DNA from: Aquibacillus kalidii
GTDB taxonomy: Bacteria; Bacillota; Bacilli; Bacillales; Amphibacillaceae
Assembly (NCBI RefSeq): GCF_014280935.1
Contig: NZ_JACLZI010000037.1
Coordinates: forward strand, 1 to 64,000
Reading direction: 5' to 3'
Length of the DNA: 64,000 bases
The position numbers and the translations under genes are program-made. The notes under the pieces were generated by a model. That model was not told the origin of the DNA and did no database searches. It was given only the letters and a program-made list of their open reading frames with translations. This document shows, piece after piece, positions 1 to 7,642 of this stretch. Position 1 is the first letter of the stretch. The number at the start of each line of letters is the position of its first letter.

Positions 1-2
1 CT

Positions 3-1142
3 TTAAAAGATATATTCGGCCCGATGTTTGAAGCGATGTTAAAAGGTGAAATGAACCATCACTTGGGGTATGAATCCAATGATAAAGGAGAAAAAGAAAC
101 GTCAAATAGACGAAATGGATACGGGAAAAAGTCGGTGAAAACAACAGCTGGAGAAGTGGAAATATCCGTTCCTAGAGATCGTGATGGGTCGTTTGAACCG
201 TATTTAATACCAAAACGTCAAAAAGATGTTTCGGAAATGGAGAATAAGGTCATTTCTATGTATGCGAGGGGAATGTCGCAGCGAGATATTTCCGCCACCG
301 TTGAGGACATTTATGGTTTTTCTGTATCCCATGAAATGATTTCAGATATTACAGATGCAGTTCTACCTGAACTGGAAGAGTGGCAGACACGCCCATTAAG
401 CAACTGCTACGCTTTCCTATTTGTCGACTGTATGTACACAACGATTAGGAATCAATATGAGACAAAGAAATATGCAGTCTACACCATTTTAGGTTATACG
501 ATAGATGGAAAGAAGGATATTCTAGGTCTGTGGCTGAATGAAACAGAAAGTAAGCATAAATGGATGCAGATATTTGATGAGTTAAAAGCTAGAGGGATTG
601 AAGATATTTTCTTTATTTCTATGGATGGCGTAAGTGGCTTAGAAGAAGGAGCCCGTGCCATATTTCCTGACGTTACCGTTCAAAGATGCATCGTTCATTT
701 AATTCGAAACGCTATTAAATATGTCCCAAGCAAAGATTATAAAGCATTTACAGCTTCTTTGAAGAAAGTCTATGGAGCTCAAAGTTTAAAAGCATGCCAA
801 AGTGCATTTGAAGCCTTTAAACAGCAGTGGTCTGCTTATCCAGGTGCCATTGATGTGTGGATAAGGAACTTTCACCATGTCGAGCAGCTCTATGATTATG
901 GTAGTGCCATTCGTAAGATTATGTACACCACTAACGCCGTAGAAAGCATCCATTCCAGCTTCAGAAAAGTCACAAAAAAAGGAGCATTCCCCAACGAGAA
1001 CGCTCTACTGAAAGTCTTATTTTTACGTACAAAAGAACTGGAGAAAAAGTGGAACGGTGGCCACATTCAAAACTGGTCCATGGTCATGAATCAACTACTC
1101 ATCCATGATAAATTGGAGAGTAGGGTTTTAAAATATATTTAA
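3..1142 (+). CDS. IS256-family transposase (5' end cut by window)
   Basis: DDE transposase of the IS256 (mutator-like) family, which cuts and joins the ends of its own insertion sequence. The frame is open to the first base of the window, so the N-terminus lies outside; the first internal Met is at base 24. Visible catalytic context: a first Asp in LFVDCMY, a second in ISMDGVSG, and the Glu in the family hallmark TNAVESIHSSFRK near the C-terminus. The C-terminal region is full length and the frame is unbroken, so the element may still be active. It borders a stretch of single-gene accessory units and gene remnants. Family call is confident; the exact IS name needs a database. Confidence 0.95.
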   Translation, partial: LKDIFGPMFEAMLKGEMNHHLGYESNDKGEKETSNRRNGYGKKSVKTTAGEVEISVPRDRDGSFEPYLIPKRQKDVSEMENKVISMYARGMSQRDISATVEDIYGFSVSHEMISDITDAVLPELEEWQTRPLSNCYAFLFVDCMYTTIRNQYETKKYAVYTILGYTIDGKKDILGLWLNETESKHKWMQIFDELKARGIEDIFFISMDGVSGLEEGARAIFPDVTVQRCIVHLIRNAIKYVPSKDYKAFTASLKKVYGAQSLKACQSAFEAFKQQWSAYPGAIDVWIRNFHHVEQLYDYGSAIRKIMYTTNAVESIHSSFRKVTKKGAFPNENALLKVLFLRTKELEKKWNGGHIQNWSMVMNQLLIHDKLESRVLKYI

Positions 1143-1170
1143 AACTTACACACTTTTCTTGACAAGCCCA
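1143..1170. repeat. Probable right end of the IS256-family element
   Basis: Just after the transposase stop is an AT-rich stretch with the core TTACACACTTTTCTTGACA. IS256-family right ends typically follow the transposase stop within a few bases and contain a TTACAC...TTGACA-like inverted repeat. The left partner is outside the window, so the exact boundary and the target duplication cannot be set. Confidence 0.5.
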
Positions 1171-1211
1171 ACTAAAGAACCTACTAATTTATTAGTGGTT
1201 TCTTTAGTTTA
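1171..1211. terminator. Hairpin after the IS end
   Basis: ACTAAAGAACC and GGTTTCTTTAGT pair around a second small pairing, ACTAAT/ATTAGT. There is no long T tract, so this is a probable but not classical terminator. It could end transcripts from either side. Confidence 0.5.
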
Positions 1212-1218
1212 CAATCAA

Positions 1219-1247
1219 TTCTTTATTCAACTCTTGCATCCCGTTAG
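1219..1247. repeat. Degenerate junction repeat, copy 1
   Basis: Reads TTCTTTATTCAACTCTTGCA then TCCCGTTAG. It closely resembles the segment ending at 1545, downstream of the acetyltransferase, and resembles a segment at 3961. It lies downstream of the cytidine-deaminase stub in minus-strand sense. Confidence 0.45.
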
Positions 1248-1333
1248 TTCGACAACAGGTACGGACTAACTACGAACCATCAGGTTTTCCAAAAACAAAT
1301 TTCTGCAAAGTTATGACGATATTACATCACCAT

Positions 1334-1435
1334 TTAGTTCAGTAACAGATACTTTGGTGCACCACCCCAGCCAGTAGGGTATCTTTTTTCAATCAGTTCT
1401 TTTGCTGTTTTATATAATTTTTGTTCAATATCCAA
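1334..1435 (-). pseudogene. N-terminal stub of a blasticidin-S/cytidine-deaminase-like gene
   Basis: A 33-codon frame with a good SD (GGAGG) and a TTG start. It reads like the N-terminus of a small Bacillus cytidine-deaminase family: an IEQKLY start and the segment ELIEKRYPTGWGGA. After GWGGA the similarity I recall stops and the frame ends, and no zinc-binding HAE/CxE or PCxxC motif follows within the next 190 bases. I read it as a 3'-truncated remnant, perhaps cut by the nearby IS event. A functional 33-residue peptide is unlikely. The family identification is from memory of the motif. Confidence 0.6.
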
Positions 1436-1489
1436 TTTTGTTCCTCCTAATTACTCCTTTTTCTTGCCTAACATAATTTACTGCCATAT

Positions 1490-1545
1490 AACACAATAGA
1501 AGCTGCCGAATAAACAACTTCTTATTCCACTTTTGCATCCGTTAA
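1490..1545. repeat. Degenerate junction repeat, copy 2
   Basis: Begins AACACAATAGAAGCTGCCGA and ends TTTTGCATCCGTTAATTAA, running into the stop of the GNAT gene. Its left part matches segments at 2167 and 3914; its right part matches the segment at 1219. Confidence 0.5.
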
Positions 1546-2081
1546 TTAAAGAAATCTTGTTTAAGAATACTCATTCTTAAACGGTCAACAAACTCTCCGT
1601 TTCGTAGTCTGTCTTGTCTTAAAATTCCCTCTTCTACATAGCCTGCTCGTTGGTAAGATTTGATGGCTTTTTCATTATCCACTTCAACTCTTAGCCAAAT
1701 TTTATTTAGCTCTAATTCATTAAATCCCCATAAGAGCATTTCTTTCATTGCTGCAAGTCCAAAACCTTTGCCCCAATAGTTTTTATCGCCAATCGCAATA
1801 CCTAATTCAGCGTGTTTATTTAATTTATCTATGTTCTTTAAATCAACCCACCCAATGTGTTTTCCCTCTTCTGTTAGGATGGCTTTTTGTTCATATCCAT
1901 TTGTCTTGTGTATACACATTTCAATCCAATTTCGAGTTTCTTCTCTGCTAAAAGGTGGGTATTTCTTTGGCATATTTAAGTGTTCCGTCAATTCTTTATC
2001 TAAACACCATTGATAACGGTCTTCCACGTCTTCAAGAGTTAACTCTCTTAATTGAACTATCGGTAATTTATTTGTTTTCAT
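1542..2081 (-). CDS. GNAT-family N-acetyltransferase (RimJ/RimL-like)
   Basis: A protein of about 179 residues that would move an acetyl group from acetyl-CoA to an amine or protein N-terminus. Family features: the strand HIGWVDLKNID, the acetyl-CoA loop region with YWGKGFGLAA (a variant of the Q/RxxGxG/A motif), and the C-terminal KSYQRAGYVEEG segment typical of the RimJ/L-like Acetyltransf_3 group. I chose the ATG at 2081 because GGGAGATAGAG sits at proper distance; a TTG 15 bases upstream is possible. It is a stand-alone unit with no partner gene. Substrate unknown. Confidence 0.88.
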   Translation of the reverse strand: MKTNKLPIVQLRELTLEDVEDRYQWCLDKELTEHLNMPKKYPPFSREETRNWIEMCIHKTNGYEQKAILTEEGKHIGWVDLKNIDKLNKHAELGIAIGDKNYWGKGFGLAAMKEMLLWGFNELELNKIWLRVEVDNEKAIKSYQRAGYVEEGILRQDRLRNGEFVDRLRMSILKQDFFN

Positions 2082-2166
2082 CTCTCTATCTCCCAAAACT
2101 TATTTCTAATTACTTAAATTTACTTTCAAAGATTAAGCTAAATCTTATTTAACTCTTCTCCCCTTT

Positions 2167-2190
2167 AACACAATCAGAGTTGCCGCATAA
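2167..2190. repeat. Degenerate junction repeat, copy 3 (left half only)
   Basis: Reads AACACAATCAGAGTTGCCGC then ATAA, matching the left half of the repeats at 1490 and 3914. The rest of 2097-2453 has no gene; it holds this segment and the hairpin at 2341. Confidence 0.4.
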
Positions 2191-2340
2191 TTTCCTATCT
2201 GACAAAATCTCACCTACTTTAAGCAATCCATTTAATAAATTTGATTAACAATCGCCCAGTTCCTTCTTCAACAATTCACAATGTCGGAAATTTCTGTACA
2301 AAAATCTTACCAGAAGATAATAAGGATTTGTTTTTTCAAA

Positions 2341-2386
2341 AATTATTTTCTGCGTAGTATCCGTTGTACTATTCAGAAAAATAATT
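2341..2386 (-). terminator. Hairpin downstream of the methyltransferase
   Basis: AATTATTTTCTG pairs with CAGAAAAATAATT, with a second inner pairing of AGTA/TACT. It lies 70 bases after the methyltransferase stop in its sense. The ends are AT-rich and there is no strong uridine tract. Confidence 0.5.
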
Positions 2387-2453
2387 AGCTTGAACCCATG
2401 CCAACTTTAACAAACGCATGCTTAGTTGAACAGTAAAATTATTGGGAATCGCC

Positions 2454-3155
2454 TTATTTCACACCCCCAAAAACAGCAAGCTCCATCCATTTAAAATAAC
2501 AATCTGCATGTTTAAATCCAATATGTCTAAGCCACTCCACTTGTATATCTACTCTTTCAAGAATATTATCTTCCTTATCTGGTCGATTGTAATGTTCCTT
2601 AGCAACTTCATCTCTATTTTTATCGTTATGCGAAGCAAGGTAGTCAATAAAAAGCTCATCGTGCAATCTTTCAATTTCGGAAGTTGCGGATGCAACATGC
2701 TCAATATTTACAAAAACACCACCTTCTGATAACAGATTATATATATCAAGGTAAAGTTCTTTTTTCTTTTCATGTGTAAGATGATGAATTGCAAAACCAG
2801 AAACAATACAATCAACTGAATTTTGTTCTGCATATTTTTTAATTGATTGACTGAAATCACCATGAATAATCTCACAACGGTCGCTATATTCACTCATATG
2901 TTTATGGGCTTCCTGAATCATCGGTTCAGAATGGTCTAATAGTAGAGCAGAAGCATCAGGATATGTTTTAAGTAAAAGTTCAGCTAAAAAACCATTACCG
3001 CAGCCCAAGTCCATAATTCTCTTAGGATTTGTTGTGAAATGATTAACAACTTGGAGCATTACTTTAGCTTGCTCAGCCCCAAAGGGAATTCCCCCTCTAA
3101 CTTGTTCTAAATAATGTTGTGTAACGTCTTGTCTTTGCCAATTTGTAGTAGCCAT
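2454..3155 (-). CDS. Class I SAM-dependent methyltransferase, T-box controlled
   Basis: A 233-residue Rossmann methyltransferase. Motif I is MDLGCGNGFL near residue 50; the acidic end of strand 2 is LLLDHSEPM; motif IV region is VDCIVSGFAIHHL; then EGGVFVNIEH. This layout fits small-molecule or tRNA-modifying methyltransferases of the Methyltransf_25/12 type. The substrate cannot be read from sequence. The ATG at 3155 has an excellent SD (TAGGAGGAGTTAGG). It is transcribed alone from a promoter at 3439-3467 through a 250-base T-box leader, so its level should rise when one tRNA is uncharged. That ties it by regulation to an amino acid, which is unusual for a methyltransferase. Confidence 0.9.
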   Translation of the reverse strand: MATTNWQRQDVTQHYLEQVRGGIPFGAEQAKVMLQVVNHFTTNPKRIMDLGCGNGFLAELLLKTYPDASALLLDHSEPMIQEAHKHMSEYSDRCEIIHGDFSQSIKKYAEQNSVDCIVSGFAIHHLTHEKKKELYLDIYNLLSEGGVFVNIEHVASATSEIERLHDELFIDYLASHNDKNRDEVAKEHYNRPDKEDNILERVDIQVEWLRHIGFKHADCYFKWMELAVFGGVK

Positions 3156-3177
3156 CCTAACTCCTCCTATAAAAAAT

Positions 3178-3432
3178 AAAAAAGCCCCTCATCTCATAAG
3201 AGACGACAGGCTTATACTGACATGGTACCACTCTTTTTGGTTTAATATTTATAAAATACCAAACCCTCTTCATAACCGATTACGGAAGTCAACCGTTAAG
3301 ACCTATTATCAGCCTTACCACTCATGGGCGAGTTGGGGATTCTATTGACTGTCTTTCACCAACCGACAGCTCTCTATACAATAAATAAACCTTAATACTC
3401 CCAATCATAGCGTTTTCCTAATTGTTTAAATT
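3178..3432 (-). promoter_or_regulatory. T-box leader (tRNA-sensing riboswitch)
   Basis: In minus-strand sense the leader has the GA motif (AGAGAG), a stem I hairpin CTGTC-GGTTGGTGAAA-GACAG, a specifier region ATCCCCAACTC, a downstream GAAGAGGG element, the T-box core AGAGTGGTACCATG (3221-3234), and a terminator GCCTGTCGTCTCT / AGATGAGGGGC followed by six T (3178-3213). The triplet just before AAC is CCC (3335-3337), suggesting proline; ATC or TCC are alternatives. The bulge base after TGG is T, which pairs with an A discriminator; that fits Pro or Ile better than Ser. T-box identity is firm; the amino acid is inference. Confidence 0.9.
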
Positions 3433-3438
3433 TCCCTT

Positions 3439-3467
3439 ATTTTAAATGTGTTGGTTTTATTTGTCAA
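3439..3467 (-). promoter_or_regulatory. SigA-type promoter for the T-box transcript
   Basis: On the minus strand TTGACA (3462-3467), a 17-base spacer, then TAAAAT (3439-3444). The start of transcription would be near 3432, just upstream of the leader. Confidence 0.8.
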
Positions 3468-3525
3468 TCTTTTTTTCTAAAGAAAATACATACTCTGTTA
3501 CACATTTGACCCGTTACGCAATATT

Positions 3526-3870
3526 CTAATTTACCTCTTCTACTTCAAATTTTAATCTATCTAAATCCCAGACATCTTCAGCATAATTTTTGAAAACTTT
3601 TACCGATATTTTTTGCCCTTCATCATAATCTTCTGGATTGGAAACCCGAATAGTTTGTGATTTTGCCTTCTTTTTAAAACTATATATTTTGTTAGTAGTT
3701 CCTTGCTGGCTAACTGTTGACCATGCTTCGATTTCGATTTCCATATCTCCACTTTTTTCATTAATCTCAGTTATGTCACCTTGAATAAAAGTTCCTTCTT
3801 CGATCTGAGAACAACCTATCAACGTAATAGTTATAGTTGTAATAATGAAGAATATCTTGCTTTTTGACAT
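3526..3870 (-). CDS. Small lipoprotein, unknown function
   Basis: 114 residues. The N-terminus has a charged start, a hydrophobic run and the lipobox LIGC (Cys about 20), so it should be lipidated and anchored outside the membrane. The mature part is a small beta-rich domain, GTFIQGDITEINEKSGDMEI, ending in a KISVKVF...WDLDRLKFEVEEVN stretch, reminiscent of small OB-like secreted domains. Start chosen from GGGGGGGATTACCAT-ATG. No recognised family or partner. It stands alone between the T-box unit and the deaminase. Confidence 0.75.
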   Translation of the reverse strand: MSKSKIFFIITTITITLIGCSQIEEGTFIQGDITEINEKSGDMEIEIEAWSTVSQQGTTNKIYSFKKKAKSQTIRVSNPEDYDEGQKISVKVFKNYAEDVWDLDRLKFEVEEVN

Positions 3871-3913
3871 ATGGTAATCCCCCCCCTAATTTATTAAATA
3901 ATCCGACTTCTTT

Positions 3914-3969
3914 AATACAATAGGAGCTACCGCATCAACAATCCCTTTTACAATATTCGCCACCCGTTA
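3914..3969. repeat. Degenerate junction repeat, copy 4
   Basis: AATACAATAGGAGCTACCGC, ATCAACAA, then a region ending CACCCGTTA. Left and right parts line up with the copy at 1490. It sits just after the deaminase stop in minus-strand sense. A shorter similar end, TTTGACCCGTTACGC, occurs near 3505 after the lipoprotein. Confidence 0.5.
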
Positions 3970-3981
3970 CTAGAATAGGAA

Positions 3982-4488
3982 TTACTCATTTACAGCTTTT
4001 CGTAAATTAACAATGTTATTTGAATTTATTGACCATCTCTCCATTAGGTTTATTTGTTTCTTTTTTAAATCCTCAAAAGGCTCTTCTATTAATACTACTT
4101 CGCTAAATCTGTCATCAAAAACATTTGCGTCTTTAATTTTTCTGTATCCACCAAAACCTAAATCATCATTTATCATCCAAACTACTTTTTTTATGTTCGC
4201 AAATAAGATACCACCAGTACACATTGGACAGGGCTCCAATGACGTATAGATTGTAAATTTCTCTCGATTAACTTTCGCATTTAAAATTGCTTGACCAGCA
4301 CTTCTGATAGCATCAATCTCTGCATGGGCTGTTGCATCTTGTTGTGGGTGAACTCTATTTCTACCCTTTGATATTAAATTAAAAATCTCATCAACGATGA
4401 CTGCACCTATCGGATATGTATTCTCCTCCAATGATTGTTCAGCTTCATTTAGTGCCATCTCTAAATAATAACTATCTTTATCCATCAT
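3982..4488 (-). CDS. Nucleoside deaminase of the CDA/TadA superfamily
   Basis: 168 residues. Zinc-site motifs are complete: His55-Ala-Glu57 (TAHAEIDAIR) and Pro86-Cys87-x2-Cys90 (SLEPCPMCTGG). The HAE/PCxxC type and length match guanine-deaminase-like or TadA-like members that hydrolyse an exocyclic amino group of a free base, nucleoside or tRNA adenosine. The C-terminal tail resembles stand-alone nucleoside deaminases more than the essential TadA. Start ATG at 4488, after GAGGGGAAGCTACG. Stand-alone gene. Substrate undetermined. Confidence 0.85.
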   Translation of the reverse strand: MMDKDSYYLEMALNEAEQSLEENTYPIGAVIVDEIFNLISKGRNRVHPQQDATAHAEIDAIRSAGQAILNAKVNREKFTIYTSLEPCPMCTGGILFANIKKVVWMINDDLGFGGYRKIKDANVFDDRFSEVVLIEEPFEDLKKKQINLMERWSINSNNIVNLRKAVNE

Positions 4489-4558
4489 CGTAGCTTCCCC
4501 TCTGAGATTTAAGATTACTTCTATTTTCGACTAATTAGTAGCTATACCCTTCCTTCCT

Positions 4559-4675
4559 ATGAAGGGTTCATACGGCAAGATTTCTTTGTTATTGGCTATA
4601 TTAGGATTTATTTTATGTATAATGGCATTGTTTATATTAACATCTACTTATATACAAAAAAACGAATCCAAATAA
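4559..4675 (+). CDS. Possible 38-residue single-pass membrane peptide
   Basis: An ATG frame coding MKGSYGKISLLLAILGF, a hydrophobic span, then a polar QKNESK tail; it ends inside a strong bidirectional terminator. The single transmembrane segment and terminator support a real gene. Against it, the bases before the ATG (CCCTTCCTTCCT) contain no SD. It could be a leaderless or decayed gene. Confidence 0.35.
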   Translation: MKGSYGKISLLLAILGFILCIMALFILTSTYIQKNESK

Positions 4676-4695
4676 TGTGATTCGTTTCTTTTTTA
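4656..4695. terminator. Bidirectional intrinsic terminator
   Basis: AAACGAATC pairs with GATTCGTTT, with a T tract on the plus side and an A tract (T in minus sense) on the other. It can end the small plus-strand frame and any minus-strand readthrough. Confidence 0.8.
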
Positions 4696-4702
4696 GATAA
4701 AT

Positions 4703-4746
4703 GAACGCAATAAGGTCGACCATATTGGACAGCCCTTATTGCGTTC
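4703..4746. repeat. 13-bp perfect inverted repeat
   Basis: GAACGCAATAAGG and CCTTATTGCGTTC flank an 18-base loop. There is no T tract. It is followed by TTCAACCATTGCACACTGTT, which resembles the right half of the junction repeat at 1219. It lies downstream of the flavin oxidoreductase gene and may be its terminator or part of the junction repeat. Confidence 0.55.
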
Positions 4747-4808
4747 AACCATTGCACACTGTTAATGAACATCTATTTGGTCTTTACCATGGCAATATTT
4801 TATCTCGT

Positions 4809-5525
4809 TTAAATTGACAAATCTAATGATAAAAATTCAGGCAGTTGTTGCTCATGCTTATCAAGCATAATCTGTTCTGGCTTGATGTTCTGCTCACGCA
4901 GTACTTCAATGTTCTGCACAAGGAACTCATCACTGCCAACAACATAAAAGAGACCATCCTTGTCTGCAGCAAGATTTTTCACTTCTTCATAATAGTCTTT
5001 ACGGTTATCGACGAACTGTGCTGTAAACTTCTTGTCAGATGCAGATTCAAAAACATTAGTAAATAAGAAATCTTTTGATGAATCGATATTCAAGGAATGA
5101 ATTTGATTGACATTATCAGCACTTTCGAAATAATCAAGTACAAGTGGTCTGAATGTTGCTAGGCCAACACCTGACGATAACAGGTAAACATTTTTATTTT
5201 CTCTTTTTAGCGGTACATTCGAATGAGTTTTAAAGATGGCAACTTCATCACCGACTCCAAGATTTCTTAAAATCGACTTAAATTCAGAGCACTGCTCTTT
5301 GATGCGTGTTGTGATACCGATTGAATTTTCGTGCGGTAAAGTGGAGATCGACATGTGGCGAATTAGACTACGATTTGGCTTTTCTCCGGCATTGAAACCT
5401 TCCAGTGCAAAGTGGGTGTGGGAACCTTCTTCCCATGTAAACTCTTTCGGACAGTCGAGTAAATATGTATTAACCTCTGGTGTTTCCTTAATAACCTTAT
5501 TTATTTTGGTCCAATAAATTTGCAT
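4809..5525 (-). CDS. FAD-dependent ferredoxin-reductase-like oxidoreductase
   Basis: 238 residues of the ferredoxin:NADP reductase fold. The FAD-binding region has the RxxS-like motif RHMSIST (about residue 56), and the nucleotide-binding half has the LLSSGVGLATFRPLVLDY glycine turn (about 115) and the FYVVGSDEF segment near the C-terminus. It has no 2Fe-2S domain, so it would accept electrons from NAD(P)H and pass them to an unknown partner. Start is supported by GTAAGGAGAATGTACA. Neighbours do not reveal a partner. Confidence 0.75.
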   Translation of the reverse strand: MQIYWTKINKVIKETPEVNTYLLDCPKEFTWEEGSHTHFALEGFNAGEKPNRSLIRHMSISTLPHENSIGITTRIKEQCSEFKSILRNLGVGDEVAIFKTHSNVPLKRENKNVYLLSSGVGLATFRPLVLDYFESADNVNQIHSLNIDSSKDFLFTNVFESASDKKFTAQFVDNRKDYYEEVKNLAADKDGLFYVVGSDEFLVQNIEVLREQNIKPEQIMLDKHEQQLPEFLSLDLSI

Positions 5526-5659
5526 TGTACATTCTCCTTACTCCATCAAATGGATCGTTACTATCAAGTATACAACAAGTGATAATAATTCTCAATTAAA
5601 AACATACGAATATTACTTAATATTCCACAATCTCCCCCATTTGTTTAAGAGTTTTATTA

Positions 5660-5932
5660 TTAAAGGTTTACGCTATTAATTTCTTCTAATAAAGAAATTA
5701 CCTTTTCGTTTTGTTCTATTATCCAATCGTTTTGTTTCCTAAGTCTTGTAAAATCAAATAAAAATACTATTAAAATTACTCCGATAAAAAAATCATTCCG
5801 TTCACCCCATATACTATTTTCCGCTTTAAATAGACTCAACAATAATACTATAAAAAATTTCCATTCTTTGACGAAACGGAGCCTGTATCTCATGGTCTGG
5901 ATAAGCACCCTTTCAGTGTATCCTTTCACCAT
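5660..5932 (-). CDS. Small membrane protein, unknown
   Basis: Up to 90 residues with two hydrophobic stretches (WKFFIVLLLSLF and FFIGVILIVFLFDF) and a C-terminal charged helix RLRKQNDWIIEQNEKVISLLEEIN. It begins 18 bases after the decarboxylase stop and is probably co-transcribed. The real start may be the Met of MRYRLRFVKEW (5892), preceded by AAAGGGTG. Function unknown. Confidence 0.55.
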   Translation of the reverse strand: MVKGYTERVLIQTMRYRLRFVKEWKFFIVLLLSLFKAENSIWGERNDFFIGVILIVFLFDFTRLRKQNDWIIEQNEKVISLLEEINSVNL

Positions 5933-5950
5933 TCCTTTATTTATAGTTTT

Positions 5951-7387
5951 TTAGGAATTTGAATTCATGTAAAACTCATCAACTTTTGCAAATAACTCTT
6001 TGATTATATCTTCATTGATAAGTGGATTAAGTAGTACCGTTCTTAGCCATCGGTTTCCTTTGTAACTCGGTAGAGATAGAAAAGTATTTATTTCTTTTAA
6101 CAGAAATTGCTGTAATTCTAAATTCCAATCATCCCATTTCGTTTCGTCTAACTGAGAAGGTTTTCCTCTGAAACATATTAAATTAGTTTCAGGCACACTA
6201 GCTAACTCTAAAAATGACCGTTGCTTGATCTCATATAGGAAGTAGTCAACTAATTTATAAGACTCCTTGATAAGATTGTCGTACCCTCTTAAACCAATAT
6301 GTTGAATGGAAAGATACAATTTCAATATATCAGCGTGCCTTGTCCCCTGAACGCTAATCTCCCCTAAGTTTGTAAAATCTGTTTCATTCATATAAGGAGC
6401 AGAAATGCGAAATTCTTTTTCTAATAACTCGAGATCTTTAAATAGAACCATCGCACACGTTTTGGCGACATACATCCATTTTTGTGGATTAAATGTAATA
6501 GAGTCCGCACGATTGATTCCTTTTAGAAGTTGACGTTTATCTTTAGAAAAGACAAGAGCACCAGCATATGCAGCATCAACGTGCAGCCAAAGATCGTATT
6601 TATTAGCTACTTCAAAAATGGATTCGATAGGGTCTATATTTCCAGTCACAGTCGTTCCAGCCGTTGCTACAACTGCAAATGGATATTTCCCGTCTTGTTT
6701 TAGATGTTTTATTTTAGCCTCTAAATCTACTACATCCATCTGAGATTTTGAATTGACCTCAACCGGAACTACATTTAAGCTCCCAATACCAATTACACTA
6801 GCCACCTTAATTATCGAGGTATGACTATCTTCTGAAACTAAAATGACAGGTTGTTTTGTAAGAGCAATAAGACCATATTTTTTAACATTTAATTTTTTGT
6901 TTCTTGCGACTGTTAATGCTTGTAGATTAGCTAAACTTCCACCGCTAGTCATTACACCTCCACTGTGGTCATCATAGCCAAATAAACTGGCTATATGCTT
7001 GAGAACTTCAACTTCCATTTGTGAAAATACTGGAGACATTTCCAGACTTAATAAATTGTTATTTAAGGATGTTGATACAAACTCACCTAAGCAGGAAATT
7101 AAAGTTGGTATTGAATCCATATGACCAATATAGCTTGAAGATAGTGGATTCATTGATCCATTTATTATGTATTGAAGTTCTTTAACGATTTCCTCATTTG
7201 TCAATCCCTCGTAAGAAAAGTTAGTCAAAGCAAACTCTTCTGGTGTTGGTATCGCAGTCCTATTTTGAGCTTGGGAGGAATTTTCAACTATTAAATTAAT
7301 AACTGTATCTATTAATTTTTTTACTGATTCAATATTCTCTCCATTTGGCAAAACAAACGAGTTATCAGGTAATAATTCAATATTCAT
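5951..7387 (-). CDS. Group II PLP-dependent amino acid decarboxylase
   Basis: 478 residues, fold type I. Visible PLP site: TSGGSLANLQAL (phosphate-binding turn), HVDAAYAGALVFS (Asp binding the pyridine nitrogen), and the Schiff-base lysine in NPQKWMYV (about residue 305). This is the glutamate/diaminobutyrate/aromatic-amino-acid decarboxylase family (pyridoxal_deC). The product would be an amine and CO2. Length is normal and the frame intact; SD AGAGGTGAAAA precedes the ATG. No amine antiporter or pathway gene is beside it, so the substrate is open. Confidence 0.88.
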   Translation of the reverse strand: MNIELLPDNSFVLPNGENIESVKKLIDTVINLIVENSSQAQNRTAIPTPEEFALTNFSYEGLTNEEIVKELQYIINGSMNPLSSSYIGHMDSIPTLISCLGEFVSTSLNNNLLSLEMSPVFSQMEVEVLKHIASLFGYDDHSGGVMTSGGSLANLQALTVARNKKLNVKKYGLIALTKQPVILVSEDSHTSIIKVASVIGIGSLNVVPVEVNSKSQMDVVDLEAKIKHLKQDGKYPFAVVATAGTTVTGNIDPIESIFEVANKYDLWLHVDAAYAGALVFSKDKRQLLKGINRADSITFNPQKWMYVAKTCAMVLFKDLELLEKEFRISAPYMNETDFTNLGEISVQGTRHADILKLYLSIQHIGLRGYDNLIKESYKLVDYFLYEIKQRSFLELASVPETNLICFRGKPSQLDETKWDDWNLELQQFLLKEINTFLSLPSYKGNRWLRTVLLNPLINEDIIKELFAKVDEFYMNSNS

Positions 7388-7642
7388 TTTTCACCTCTAT
7401 TCTTATGTAAATTAAACTTCCCAGGAAACAGTATTGATTCTCTACCCTAAATTTTTATTTCTTTTTAAAAAGATATTCTTGTCCTTAAAGTTGATTCCAT
7501 GAATAATACGAAGTTCATTCCGTATAAAACGTTAATATTATCATGAAGTTGTAGCTAATTGAATATTTCATTAAGTATCATCCCACCATTAAAATTCACT
7601 ATTATATTTCTTATCGCCCATTCTCACTCCCAATTAACTTCA

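Noticed and set aside
2442-2729. 95-codon plus-strand ORF over the methyltransferase
   Set aside because: Antisense to a well-supported gene, with no SD; a shadow frame.
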